A stretch of 64,000 nucleotides of DNA from Clitopilus passeckerianus (lineage: Eukaryota > Basidiomycota > Agaricomycetes > Agaricales > Entolomataceae): the NCBI GenBank assembly GCA_944990035.1, contig CALYLX010000159.1:1054001-1118000 (forward strand), in the 5' to 3' direction. Shown piece after piece: positions 10,622-23,012 of the stretch. Positions within the stretch are counted from its first letter, which is position 1, and every line of letters starts with the position of its first letter. The notes below the pieces were generated by a model. The model had not been told where the DNA came from. It searched no databases and saw only the letters and a list, made by a program, of their open reading frames with translations. The position numbers and the translations under genes were made by a program.

Positions 10622-13284
10622 ATGACCCACGAGGAGACTGGCGGTCAACCCATCCCATCACCCACTGTCAGCACGCCGACTGATTCTCAACAACATTCTT
10701 CAACTGGTTCATACCCGCATCTAGCGCATTATGCCGCGAAAGCTAAAGACGACTTCGTCGATCCAAACATTAGCCATGCTCAATATCATGCGGTGGCATA
10801 CATGGGTGCTGCAGACATTTTCGCTGACTGTATGCATAGAGTGAACGACCTTTACCCCGACAGAAGCCCTGAGGAGAATCGGGTGAGTTCTAAGCTTTAC
10901 CGAAGGTGATAAGCTGCTAAATACGTGGCGCATAGCTTGCTTGCGGCGCAGTCTTTCAACCTGAATCTCAACGGTGGATTCTCAGTGTTATTAGCCACTA
11001 TCTCCAAGAGCCATCAGAGACTCAGCCACTCGTATGGTTAAATTTTCTCTACGCAACTCACAACTTGAAGACGTCGGTGAGGCGTAACCCAGACCAATCC
11101 AGTGATCCTGAACGAGAGCTTGAGAATCTACTGGCATCAATCCCTCACAGCCAATTATCACGGTATGTTTTCTCTTGTATTTGTATCCCTTGACCTCATT
11201 ACACCCCATATATACAGTGGTGATCCCAGTTGCACATCCGAATATCCTTGGCCCTCCAGTTATACCGATGTCGTCTCAATAACTCCACACAATTTCCTTG
11301 ACGTATCAGTCGTCTTTGCACCCGCTGAGCAAAAACCATCTGAAACACCCCCTCGCAAGCTGGAACTCGGCGAGATACACTTCTTATTGTCCGTTACCAA
11401 CAAGGCGGAGCTGATTAACGCCTCCCAAGACTGTGCCTTGCGTACAATCGCGTCAGCGTCCTACGCCTGTCCATCCATGCCTCTGACGGGAACAATTGAA
11501 AGCATCCGCATCAGTGCGAATGCATATGGAAATTGGGTTCAAGAAGGCCGTGCGCGCCTCACGGTGATTCTAGCTGAGATAGCCTTCCAGGCAATGAACT
11601 GGAACGAGACTCCCGTCTGGCAGTTCTACTCAGTACGTGTTGCTTCCAGTGCATGGTTTCCATACTTGATGGGCTGAACCCAACCTCCAAGGACCTAGTT
11701 TCTATCCTTACTGCGGACATTACGCTGTCTAAAATTCTCAGAAAATCAACATATGTCTTCCAAGATGACGATGAGGACCCTTCTCGCCTCGCATTTCTTT
11801 TCAACGGCCTTTGCCGGCAAAATATCCGTAATCCTGCGGCACCAGCACTTTGGGCGCATCGTGGATTCGACCTTCCCACCTTGCGCATCGTGATGCTCTA
11901 CATTACCATTACGTAGGTTCTTTTTCTTTTGGACTTACACTGCCAGCGATTGGCTGACTATATGTGCCCAAATCTATTTTAGTGGTCACGGAGCCTTGAA
12001 ATCTGTTACCAATCCACTCGAAGGCCTTATCCCAAAGTCACATGCTTCACCAATTGAGGCTTCCACAAGCGACCGCACATCTACGCGTGCGGCACCCAAC
12101 AGCGGGCCAACGTCACCAAACCCCGATGCAACTCTTACCGAGTCGACCTTCAAGTTTCCCCCACCTGTTATTGCGGTAGCAATCTCCATCAAGAATATAT
12201 GCTCCGCCACATTTGATCTGCAAGCTGCGAGACGTCGCGCTACTGAATCGGACGGACAGGCAATGTTTTCAAGCCCTCTGTTCACAGAGGCAGCAAGCAG
12301 TGATGGACCGAGCGGGCATTCGCCCAATCCTACTCCTGATCTGCCCTCTCCAGCTAGAGTAAATGGTAGAATAGCCCTGGGAGCAAGTCCCCCTCCAGTA
12401 GCGAATGCGTCAACAATGAATGGAGGTCCTGGACTAGGGACTGATCAAATGAGAGCGCCCTCTGCAACTCCCTCTACTCCTAGCAACTCAAATGGAGTGC
12501 GCGACAGCAGTGAAAGTCCAGACTTGGCAGAGCTTCTTGCAGTGACACCTAGCAGCGTTTTTTTGGGGTTAGACGATGTCCAATCCGAGGTCACTCCTGC
12601 CCTTTGCCTTCGCTTCTATACTAATTGCAGCCTTGCAGGTGATTGGCCTTGGCATTGTTGGCCTCCCAGGACCCGGAATAACTGGCACTGAGGATCCTTA
12701 TACGGTCCTATTGACAAATACTCGTCGTCAAATCGAGGATGCTAATAGACTGTTCTTTGACGAGCTTGTAGTTCTAGGCTATATCTTGAATGGCGCCAGC
12801 TGGCGAGGGGCTGAACGTATACATAAATTCAAAGAGAGAATGCTTAACGACACTCGTAGGGTTTGTGAAGAAATTTCACGGTCATCATCTGACATGGATC
12901 TGTTTAGTAGTGACTTGCCTACAACTGCTGCTTGTTGATGACCCACCCCACGATTCACGTCAAACTGCTTCTCCTGCTCAGTCAATTGATCAGACGCAAA
13001 CCTCAGCTCCTACTGGCGACGTTTTCGGACCTCTCGATGGCGGCATGGAAACTAGGGGCGCAAATCTCCCGGGATCATCTCCTATATCGGCTACGTTACC
13101 TTCAAGCCCTTTGGCTGCCTTCCTTGAGTCAAGAAAGCGGTACCCAAGCGGGCCAATGCCCATCACCCCATCAATGTCCTGGCCTCTCCCCAAACAATTC
13201 AAGAGTGCTCAGAGTTCCACCAAATCGTATGCTTCGACCACAAAGGAGGATCCCGTCCTGGAACCCACTCCCGAGGCTGAATAG
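10622..13284 (+). CDS. Multi-exon protein of unknown function
   Basis: I do not recognise this protein. Exons 1-4 join well: 10622-10882, 10936-11162, 11218-11632 and 11692-11912, all with GT..AG introns of about 53-59 bp and matching phases. Exon 5 starts at 11993 after ctattttag. The first 450 residues look globular and mixed alpha/beta. From about 12050 the protein is Ser/Pro/Thr-rich. A hydrophobic stretch near 12600-12670 may be a membrane segment and is followed by a helical region (12690-12880). The final Ser/Pro-rich part ends in a TAG at 13284. The splice sites between 12560 and 12990 are uncertain, and it is possible that two genes meet there. Confidence 0.55.
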
Positions 13285-14147
13285 ACCTCAAGATTGATTT
13301 CTGATAGCCCAGCCCCCATCCCGGCCGCGTCAATGCATCTCAACACCATAGCAATTATTCTTGCACCTTCCTCAACCATCTTCGTTCAATACTCTCGGCC
13401 CTTGTCGTCCCTGTCCTTCTTGCCCTCACGTGCTTTCGTGCCTCCTGTTGTTTTTGTTCCTTTGCATGCCTGTCTGTTCTGTATTTTCTCTCCTGTACGC
13501 TATATCCTCAACAGCATTTTCTGATCCGCACCGTCGCAATCCTCTCCCTGTACAACACACCCCAGCATTATAATCAAATCGATCAAATCGTGTAGCTTGA
13601 TGTCATACTGCATTCTGCGAAATCAAATAAGTTGTGGCCTGGATATAAATACCATGATAGCAACAGTACCGAGTTCTTGAAGCCTGCATGGTCTTGGTCC
13701 AAGTCGACCAGGCCCCCGACGACACTCGCTTGAGTTAAATAGGAAAAACACATGTGTTGTTTCGTCCATCCAAATTGGTCCTGGTGAAGAGACCTTCCCT
13801 AGGATTCAGATCTGTCATCCCAACCCCTCTGAAATAGGCGCTAGAGACATCGTGCGCTATTAGGTACCGAGCCCCGCTCACTGACAGGGTAGTCATTATC
13901 CTGGACGTTCACGAAGCACACCAACATGTTTGACCAAGCGGCTTTGAGCCTTGCCCTACAAGAGTGAAGAGCCGGGTATCTGTACATAGTGCACTATGTT
14001 AGTTCCTCGTTCGTTTTCAGTTTCGTCTAACTCGCAAATCCAACCTATCTCAAAATAGCATTGTCGTCGGGTATCCAATATGAAGGGCTGAAGCGGATAA
14101 GCCAAATATGATAATTATTCGGTAGTCTATTAGATGTAACATATAGT
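13285..14147. other. Convergent intergenic region containing repeat copy C
   Basis: This holds the 3' flank of the unknown gene (13285-13700), repeat copy C and the 3' UTR of mL59. The first part is the source, or the sister, of the duplicated block at 8440-8700. Confidence 0.5.
13701..13990. repeat. Dispersed repeat, copy C
   Basis: Third copy of the family. It opens with aagtcgaccaggccc like copy A and carries the shared core cccctctgaaatagg at about 13826, then cactgacagggtagtc. It sits directly downstream of the mL59 gene, so repeat and gene end were probably duplicated together. Confidence 0.7.
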
Positions 14148-15000
14148 TTAAAAGGGGAGTTTCCTCGACTTGAGAGAGGAGGCTGGTTTGAGTGGGTCGG
14201 GTTTCTTCCTGGCGTAGAACTATCAAAAGGGCACATATTAGTACAGAGAATAGAAGGGGAGAAATGGAAGAAACACGAACCGTCTTGTACCTCTGGATCC
14301 TCTTGTCCATATCCCTCAACAACACCTTCCTCTTGCTCTCCCTCATTACCTTCAACCTCTCCCACCTGTGTCCCTTAAACATCCTCTTCTTGTGCATGTA
14401 CAACCGTGCACCATTCTCCGCACCAGGAAGTGCACTCGCGCTCAGGGAAACCTTACCCAGCCATTCGACGGGCTCAGCCCAAGTAGGCACCTCCGGTTCG
14501 ACGGCATTCGTGACTTCAGTATTGGTGGACGAGATCTCAGCAGTGATGCCAGCTGGTGGTGCAGCAGCAGCGGTGTATTGGGAAGTAGGAAGCTCGACTT
14601 TGGAGGTAGAGGCTTCAGCTTCGGAGATGGCTGCGTCGAGGTCGGCCGCCTGTCCTTCTTTCACAGCTTCCACGACAGAACTCTTGGTTTGCGCCGTCAG
14701 GATTGGAGCGTAGGCGCTCTTAGGCCCTGGTGGGAGCAGGTGTGCCCATCCTTCCTTCTTAGCTTTCTTCACCAGGTCGGCTTGTCGTCTCAGTGAGATT
14801 GCAGGTGGTGCCCAGCGTCCAGTTTTGGGGTTGAATTGGGCAACGAAAGGATTAATAAGGCGAGAAGCGGAGGTGTCGTTTTGTTGAGCTGAGGAGGTGG
14901 TTGCCGGTAGAGGCCCAAACCTGGCAAGGTTCTCTGGGTGTTGACGGAATTGGGAAAGGCGGAACGCCTTTGCAGCAGAAGAGGCTGCTACTCGTGACAT
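14148..15000 (-). CDS. Mitochondrial large ribosomal subunit protein mL59 (MRPL25 family)
   Basis: A structural protein of the mitochondrial 54S ribosomal subunit. The ATG at 15000 is preferred over an upstream in-frame start because it opens a typical import presequence (MSRVAASSAAKAF, basic and Ser/Ala-rich). Residues about 50-90 carry the family signature NPFVAQFNPKTGRWAPP followed by SLRRQADLVKKAK and LLPPGPKSAYAP. An Ala/Thr-rich linker follows, then the basic block KRMFKGHRWERLK and DMDKRIQRYK. A 76-bp intron (14205-14280) splits off a short last exon that reads KPDPLKPASSLKSRKLPF before the stop at 14148. Reading through the intron gives an unrelated hydrophobic tail and is rejected. 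Its 3' end has a duplicate at 8734-8976. Confidence 0.82.
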
Positions 15001-15275
15001 TATGGCTGCTCCGAAGAATGCCGTGAGCTTTGGCGTCAATAAAGCGTACAATTGAATCCCAAACCTTTGTATTTAGTATTAGCAGCCAACAACGCGTCCG
15101 ACGTCCAGCTAGCAGAATTTCTCGGTAACTGACCGGGCGTGACGGGATATTTGGCATCAACCCCCGAACCAAGCTTGCACAAATCCAACTCCACACCTAA
15201 ATTTGACCTCAGCAGCAACCACGCCACACAGGCTCAACTTCAAGGAATACCCTCTTCATCCCCATTTCTCTAATA

Positions 15276-16359
15276 ATGTCTGCTTTTCGTAGAGGTACCA
15301 GGAAGCCTTACACAGTGGGTTATTTTGTTACTAGAATCAAAGAAAAATATTGACTTTTGTTGGAAATTCCAGAGGCCTTCGGACCGAGGCGATGTCAACA
15401 GCCAGTGGGTACACGACAAGGCCCCAACGGGCCCACGAACTAGTGCTGCAAGTAACTCAAGACCTGCACCAACCCGTCCGGCTGAAGCCAACACAAAATT
15501 GCTCGTTTCAAATCTTCATTACGAGATCACGCCGAAGGATCTCTCTGTGCGCCTTGTTCCCCCCTCTCTTCCTATACCATCTCTTATTGACTCTTCATAG
15601 TCCATATTTGGAACGATAGGCACTCTAGTTCGTGATCCAATAATCAGGGTACGGCCAGCCCTCCGCGCTCTCAAGTGAAATCATAAGCCAATGCTCGACT
15701 GTTTCGCTCATTTTGCGCATCCGTCATCTCCCTTTTTTTCTCTATGTATAAAGTACGATCGCAGTGGACGCTCCTCCGGCACCGCCATCATTTCCTTCGA
15801 AACCGCAGCAGAGGCAACCAGGGCGAAGAAGCAGTTTGACGGGATACTAGCAAAGGGTGCGACTTGGACTTTTTTTTTTTCTAATGCCCCGTTTCTTGTG
15901 CGCGCATTGTTGAGAGTCGTGTGCTAACGAAATTCCTTCTTTTTAGGTCAGCCGATGACAATAGCCTTTGACGCTGGCCCACCGCCTCGCCCTCGCCGCA
16001 CTGCAAGTTCACCAGCCACCCTTCTCGATAGGGTAGAGTCACGGCCACTCTTAGACCGCCTGGGTACTCAGGATGATTCACAGATCAAGACGTAAGCTTC
16101 CCAATACTACCTCGAACACGTTTCTAACCACTCTTGCAGTTCTTCAAGGGGACCAGGTCCAGTTCGCAACCGACCCGGACGTGGAGGAGGCGGTGGTGGT
16201 GGGAGAGGTGGGAGACGAGAGCCCAAGAAGCCAAAGACGGCAGCAGATTTGGACAAGGAACTCGACGCATTCATGGTTGACAGCGGCAGTGCTGACAACC
16301 TGAAAGAGATACCACAGCCTGAGGCTGCTGCCGCTGTTCAAGATGTTGACATGGCCTGA
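15276..16359 (+). CDS. mRNA export adaptor Yra1/ALYREF-type RNA-binding protein
   Basis: A member of the Yra1/Aly/Mlo3 family, which couples transcription (TREX complex) to nuclear mRNA export. Six exons fit: 15276-15314, 15373-15546, 15601-15648, 15754-15856, 15947-16091 and 16140-16359. A short basic N-terminus leads into one RRM: RNP2-like TKLLVSNLHYEIT, the helix/loop IFGTIGTLV, then YDRSGRSSGTAIISFE (RNP1 region) and a C-terminal strand PMTIAFD. An Arg/Gly-rich tail with a poly-Gly run follows, and the protein ends in an acidic helix with LDKELDAFM, the conserved C-terminal box of the family. It is divergent from the mL59 gene with about 275 bp between the starts. Confidence 0.85.
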
Positions 16360-16525
16360 ATGACTTTCTCATGTTTTACCAGTCATGCACCTTTCCTCTT
16401 ATTCCGTCTTGCTTCATGTATATCTTGCTAGTCCCTATAGTCCTTTTTATTCCCCCATACGGTACGTTACATATGTATTATGATGATATATCCCATGATC
16501 CTTCCACCGGTTCTCTTTTTTCGGC

Positions 16526-19175
16526 TTATGCGGCGTGGAAAGTAATGTCATAAAGCTTCACACAGCTATCTGCACCAGCGACCGCCAGTCTCTCGGGTCT
16601 TTGCTTGTCGTACCACAGAACGGCGTTAGCCCCTCCCGACACGGCGTTCTTGATAGCAATGTTCTTCATGGGCTTTGCAACGCTCCAGATATAGACGTGC
16701 GTGTCCAGCGATGCCGAGGCGCAGTGCTTGGAGTCCGCCGTCCAGGATAGAGAGTGCACTCGGGCAGAGTGGAATGACCAGCGACCAGTGATCAGCTAGG
16801 AAGACGTTTAACCCATGAGTATTTGCGACAAAGTGGTGGTAAACTTACTTTCTTTTCTTTTACATCGTACAGTGCAACACGCCCGGAGGACTGAACAGAC
16901 GAATTTGAGAACGCCAAACGAGGGAACAAGCGTTAAAACGTACATCTCCGGCTGCAAGAAGATTCCCGTCCGGGGAAAAGGCCAACGCAGACACAACACC
17001 CTTATTGCCTTCTAAAACCGCGACCTCACTCAATGCACTTCCATCCCATTCTCTCAGGTAGACTTTCTGATCCTACAGAACGAATAATGTTTTAGCAACC
17101 TTGCCGCAGAACGCATCGAGGTGGTCATACCTCCGCACCAACAGCAACCAATCGACCCGACGCAGCGATAGCACTAGGCACATACTTGGGCTTCTCCTTG
17201 AAGACGGCTTTGCCACCTTTGAAGCCTTCTATGCTCTCTATCTCAGCGACGAACACGGTTGAATCCTCGGTCGTTGCAATGGACTTGGGCTGGGAAGTTG
17301 CTGGAAGAGACGTAGATCTAATGCAAAGGATCAGGTTGGCCGATGACAATACTTCAGAAGAGAAAGAGCTCTCACGTAAACTGAGGGACAGTATCTGTAA
17401 CTTGAATTTCCTTGACACGATCGTCCCAACCAATAGAGAAAACAGTTGATTCACTCGCAGTCGACAAGCCTGAAATCCAGTTCGTATGGCCAGCTCCAAT
17501 TAGGCTAGTAGATTCTCCAGTGATAGGTGAGTAAGAGAGGATACGTCCATCTGCAGAACCGCCGAGGAAGGTCTCCGAACCAGAAGACGACAGGCTTGTC
17601 ACGACCTTCTGTGCGCCCTGCAGACCAGACATCTATATCAGATTTACTTGCTTGGACCTCATGATGTAAGGCTCACATTAAGCACTCTAGTTGGCTTATC
17701 TCTAACTCTCGGGTCGAATACGTTCAAATCACCAGACATTGAGAGAGAGACGATACTCTCCCCACTCCAGACATTGCCCATTTGCTGATTGTCAACGCCA
17801 GCCCCAAGTTCCCATGCTGTCTTCGGTTTCTTGGTTTCTACGTCCCCTGAAGTCCTGTTCAGTAGAAGATCAAGACTGACAAGGGGATATACGTACAAAG
17901 AGCAACGGTGCAATCTGCTGATGATGTGACTAGGCTCTTGCTATCAGAGCTCCAGTTGCAGGCCATCTTGGAACAACCTTATAAAAACGAAGCGAACAAT
18001 ATCGACGCAGTTATACTTACAATGGTTCCTTTGTGAAGGTCATCAAAGCTGCCAATAGTATCACCAGTCTTTCCATCGTAGAGGAAGACCTTGGCGTCAC
18101 TTCCAACGCTCGCAAAATGATCACCGGAAGGCGCATAGCGAACGTCTTGTACGAATTTCGTATGGGTTTTGATGCTCTGTGCTTGTATGAGAAACGAAAC
18201 CAGTAATCCTAGAAGACTGGTCAAACCTTGTCAAATTTGTAGGGTACGCCTATGTTTGCCATGCTGTTAATGCATAACCTCCTAGTTTCTCGATTGAAGA
18301 GGATCTACCTTGGTGGAAGATGATTGTATTGTCATCTGAAGCCGTAGCTGCTCTGAACGGACGTTGGTGTCTAATAGCAACGGCATTGATAGTCTGAGGC
18401 AGGGAGAAGTGAATACGGGGTCATGGGTGAATAGTGCTCAGCAAACGTACCTTGGAGTGTCCGCCAATTTCACCTGTGGCATTTCCTGAATCATACGTGA
18501 ACGCGTGGCCAAACCTACATCCCCGATACGTCAGCCTAAAACGCAGCGAATGCAAAAAGCAGCATACTTGTCCCGACCCTCGCCAACAGCGATGATTCGT
18601 TTGCTCTCCCCATCCCACTCGAGATCGTTGCTGTACAGATCGTCAAATACGCTGGAAAATGCGTAGAGTATCTGGAATACGTACATGCGTCCAGCAAGAA
18701 CCTTGAACTCTCCCTTCAATGTGCGATCCTCTCCAATAGTGTCCCATACTCTCACTGAGTGGGTAGAAGTAGCATTTGATCAGTGTTGTAGTTTCTCTCC
18801 AGTTTGGTACCACGTACCCGTGCCGTTCACATCTGCAGAGGCGCAGTAGTAGCCAGTGTGCGAGAAACGCGCAACAGTCGCGTTATGGACATGGCCAGTG
18901 TATACGGTTGAGAGCAAGGGGTTCTGTCACATATCACGGTGAACGGCATGATAACCCTGAGATTCAACCGTTACCCACATTTAAGTCACGAATCTGAGAG
19001 ATTGCAAGCAAGTCTATTGGCTTAAATGTGTCCAACGGTAGACCAAATGACCACGTACAATCACAGTCTTTCCATTGGTATAAACCACTTTATCCTTCGT
19101 CGCGCTCAGCTTCGTCGAGACACCTCGATTAGTGATCGGGTTGGCAGGGAATAATCCTGTTTGCTTGTACGACAT
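16526..19175 (-). CDS. Actin-interacting protein 1 (WD40, Aip1/WDR1)
   Basis: A cofactor of cofilin that promotes actin filament disassembly; the family folds as two seven-bladed beta-propellers. The start at 19175 gives MSYKQTGLFPANPITNRG, close to the usual N-terminus of the family. WD blades follow across about ten short exons: MRVWDTIGEDRTLKGEF, WDGESKRIIAVGEGRDK, FTYDSGNATGEIGGHSK, TKFVQDVRYAPSGDHFASVG and, near the end, VYIWSVAKPMKNIAIKNA. The stop at 16526 follows VKLYDITFHAA. Introns are about 50-60 bp. It is convergent with the Yra1-type gene. Confidence 0.85.
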
Positions 19176-19619
19176 TGTAAGTACGTAGTCGGGCTATTGA
19201 AGGTCTGAATCGTGCTGGTAGTTGAGCTATGATCATAAACCAAGTCGCCGATCACTGCGATCGCCATTGGCGCAGTATCCACGTGCTACTACGTAGCCCG
19301 TTCGGAGAGAAAAGCAACGACAATGGCATTGAGACAGAAACAATAAAGCTTCTGGGAAATATAGTAGAATTCAAGGTTCGTAAAGCGTAAAAGGTCGTAA
19401 CTCGAGAGCAGTAGAAGCTGTAGAAAGAATGCAGTCGGTATAGTATGTAAGAATCAAGCGTGTGCCAGAATATGATGTTCCAGGGGATATGTAGGCAACC
19501 AGTCGTAAATTCCGGCGGTAAAAGAAGGTAATAAGGATCTGGCCTAGAAAATGAAATCATCGTAGATGCTTGGAAAATAGTATTTTGAAGTCGCAATAAA
19601 GTAACTGTATGATAGTCAT
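19176..19619. other. Intergenic region between Aip1 and the Rrm4-like gene
   Basis: Holds the Aip1 promoter and the 3' UTR of the Rrm4-like gene. No gene is seen. Confidence 0.6.
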
Positions 19620-22451
19620 TTATTTGACCAGCTTGACTGCGAGTGCCTTCTCCTTCAGGACATCGGGATAACTGTTCATCAGGTGTGCCAACGAACGCAG
19701 GTCTTCCTGGTCCAGCAGTGTAACTGTGACTTTGGGAGCAGACTTGATTCCGAATGCCTTGACGACTTTGAAACTGAATGATAGCGATCAATCAATGCCA
19801 AAATGCCATAAGGAAAAATATAAACGTACAGCTTCTCTCCAAGCTTCTGTTTCTGGGCTTGGATGGGTTGATTGGCTAGAGCATCAATGAACTCATCAGT
19901 AGTCCGCGTTATAAGCGGGTCAGGCTTGTCGAGGGGAAGATCCGTCGAAGTCGCGGCGAGCTTGATGATTTCAGTTGCAGGCAACTTCGCCAAAGTAGCA
20001 ATTGACTGTGTAGTCGTGGCGGACGGTCCACTTGGGGTATCTGGCATGGGCGACGAAGCTGCGGAAGGCCCTCTGGATGACAACGCAGGCGTTTTCGGTG
20101 ACTCTACAATCTTCGGCGCAGTCTTCTTGGCCTGGGGAGTGACAGGTACAGCAGTTGCTGATGCCTCTGCAGACTGATCATCCTCCGCTTCATCGCTGTC
20201 CAGGACCATTTTAGCATCCACCAACTTTGAACGCAGGATCTCGACGTTGAAGAGACACATGGCCCGTTCGCGCTTGGGTAGTGTCATAAGGAGGTCGGCG
20301 AGATCCTTCTGACGAGAGTTCTCGAGCTTGCTGACAGCTGCGAGCATACGTTCCTTCTCGGAGGTAGGAGGCAGAGAGCCCGAGGGGGAGGATGTCCGAG
20401 GGGGTGTCGAGTATCCGCCACTAACGGACACAGGAGTTGAAGGGTGTTCTGGTGCACTCGCAGTTGCGGCAGCTGCGTTGGGATCTAGTCTTGAATCCTG
20501 AGAAGCAGAAGGCGAAGGCGAAACTGATACCGCAGGGGTAACAGCAGCAGGCGCTTTAGGCTTGAGGTTCTTCTTTAATGTCTCTACCTGATCCTGAAGT
20601 CTGGCGGGATCTTCAATGGTCTGGAGAACCTCGCTAAGCGACAATCCGACGAGAGAATTGACGATAGACGAGACATCGGCCTCATCAACCATCTCCAGCG
20701 CTTTGATGCGGCGGCTGAGGTCGCCCGTAAGAACCTCTTTCCTGACAACGGGAGACAGTGCAGAAAGGTCATCATAGCGCATTGGAAGGTTGAGGGTGCC
20801 AGAAAGGGCGGCCTATGGGAAAGTCAATATCATGGCTGTACTGCTGGGGAATTGGCTTCTTACGTTGTAGTAGCTGCCTGAGCCTCTCCTTCCCCTATCC
20901 GGTGTGCCAACCGGCGAGCCGAGAGGTAAGGTTGACCTACGAGGACTTGACCAGCCTCCATAGCTGTCTCCCGCTTCACTCGGCGAAGGACTGGTAGCGC
21001 CGCTTGCACTCCTCGGGTGCCCATTGTGGCCACCGAACCGAGCAGCAAGCTTCTCTTGGCGAAGTTGTTTAGGTTCGTGGAGGCGTACAATGATCTGCTT
21101 GGAACCAAGTTGAATACCATTCATCGCATTAAGAGCGGCATTGGCTGATAATGACATCAATGACATGTGTTAATCAGAGGAGAGACCACATACCTTGGTC
21201 GGGTGTCTGGTAAGAAACGAATCCAAATCCTCGACTGTCTCCTGCCTCATTTCGCATAACACGAGCGCTGTAGCACAATCAGAATGGAGTACCGTATAGG
21301 TGGTGCTTCCATACCTAACGATCTGGCCAAACTAAAATGAAAAGGCATGGTTGGATATCATGCAGACAAAGGTAGGTCATAACCTTACCGGACGGAAGTG
21401 AGTGAAAAGACTATTGGAATCAATCTCAGGGTCTAGATTCTGACGTGGGCTGTCAGCAATGCGCCAAATCAGATGCCACATGGTATCCTCACTTTGCAGA
21501 ACAGATTGCACGGATCGATGAGGCCGCTATGGCTAGTTGAGCCAGGGCCGGCTATGGGGGCGAGCTGAACTTGCTGGCCAGGACCGTGCATGAAAGGAAG
21601 CACGGCATTTCCATGGGCAGGGGATCGCATGTAAGGGCTGCCCCGAGGAGGGGAATGAGGAGAATACTAGATGTCATCGTCAGTTTGATCGCGTCTTCGA
21701 TCACAGAAAGCTACAGACCTGTGCTGAATATGGCGCAGGTGCGGAGTACACAGAACCTGAGGGGACAAACGCGGGTGCAGAGGTGTTGAACTCTGCGCTT
21801 GTTCGGCGAGGCTGGTATACTTGAACAGCAATATTTTGTCCATCGACTTCAGCACAGTGCATGGCTTGCTCTGCCGCACGTGCATCATTCTCGTTCCAGA
21901 ACTCCACAGTACCCGTATCTGGGCCAAACTGCGTCTGCGTGTGCACTGCTGCGAGTGCCCCGAAAGGACGGAAGAGATCGTATAGCTCAGAATCCGTGTA
22001 CCCCGAAGGCAGTTGCTTTATGAGCCGCGGAAGGGCAGATGGAGGTGGCAATGGCGTGGGTGGGTTCGTGGGAGGATAGGGAGATAACACGAGAGGAATG
22101 GGCTGCTGAATGCCAGGTAAAGGTCGTGACTGGAGGGTAGCAAGCGCCTTTTCGGCTGTAAAACGCGGTAATTAGCATCTAGCAGCCAGAAATACACTGA
22201 AATGCGCTCCACTACCTACCCTTCTCTATAAATTTGAACTCAATCGTTCCAGATAGGACATGGCTTGCCCCGTCGCGTGGTATCTTAGGCCTGAATGGAC
22301 CACAGTTTACGAAGGCCAAGGCGATGTTTTCGTCAGTAATATATGACGGAACGTTGGAAATGTATAACTGAGGCTCGTGAAGGTATGGGTGTGGGTGTGG
22401 GCCTTGGACATCGTCGTCTTGGGCGGCGGTATGATCGTACCCGGAATCCAT
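19620..22451 (-). CDS. Rrm4-like RNA-binding protein: three RRMs and three MLLE-type domains
   Basis: Rrm4 of Ustilago carries mRNA on moving early endosomes and binds the adaptor Upa1 through C-terminal MLLE domains. Here the order is the same. RRM1 (PQLYISNVPSYITDENIALA) and RRM2 (RLIKQLPSGYTDSELYDLF) are adjacent. After a Pro/Ser linker comes RRM3, spread over several small exons (CNLFCKNLD, FTHFRPFGQIV, RGFGFVSYQ, ALNAMNGIQLGSKQIIVRL). Then follow an MLLE-like block (VSSIVNSLVGLSLSEVLQ), a second (DLADLLMTLPKRERAMCLF) and a C-terminal third (KLGEKLF.. APKVTVTLLDQEDLRSLAHL) in which KVTVTLLD replaces the KITGMLLE core of PABC. The first ATG is at 22451 and the stop follows LAVKLVK at 19620. 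A normal poly(A)-binding protein has four RRMs and one MLLE, so that alternative fits less well. Confidence 0.8.
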
Positions 22452-23012
22452 CGTGATTATCGGAAACAGCTAGAACTTATGGTAGAAGTAAAGAAAATGA
22501 AAGCAAACGTCGTGACAGCAGCCAAAGCAAGCTTCTAATATCGCGGGGACAGGACAAGCCAACGCCAGGCAATGGGCGAAGGAAGAGTCGTTCGTCCGAA
22601 AAAGTTTGCAATGCCCTAAATTGGCTTACATAACCCTCATGATGGCCAGGGCCATTGCTTGCATTTCTGCCGTCAATTGTCATTCTATTGGGGTACATAA
22701 ATATCGTTTCAAACATTCTATAATACGATCTAATCAAGAGAAGAGTGCCCTTCATCAAGGTTGCGGAGGGGCACGGGTATACGAGTGACGCCATGATAAC
22801 CTGCATGGCAACATCCCACAGTCGATCTGGGGGGAACAAACACGCTCAGAAAAACGGAGATACACGGTCTCTATGAGGATATTCTCACCAAAAGAAGATT
22901 TCTAATCCGAGAGAGCCCTAGAAAACTCAGAATCACGGATGGACGCGTCGATAACGTCTGGAAAGATATGATGGTAATCAGGAAGATGAACCTGGGAAGA
23001 AAGAACCACAAT
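22452..23012. other. Intergenic stretch
   Basis: Promoter side of the Rrm4-like gene and 3' flank of the small secreted-protein gene. The open frame 22477-22839 minus has no recognisable content. Confidence 0.5.

Noticed and set aside
19620..22451. Annotation as an ordinary poly(A)-binding protein
   Set aside because: Only three RRMs are present and there are three MLLE-like blocks with a changed core, which fits Rrm4 better.
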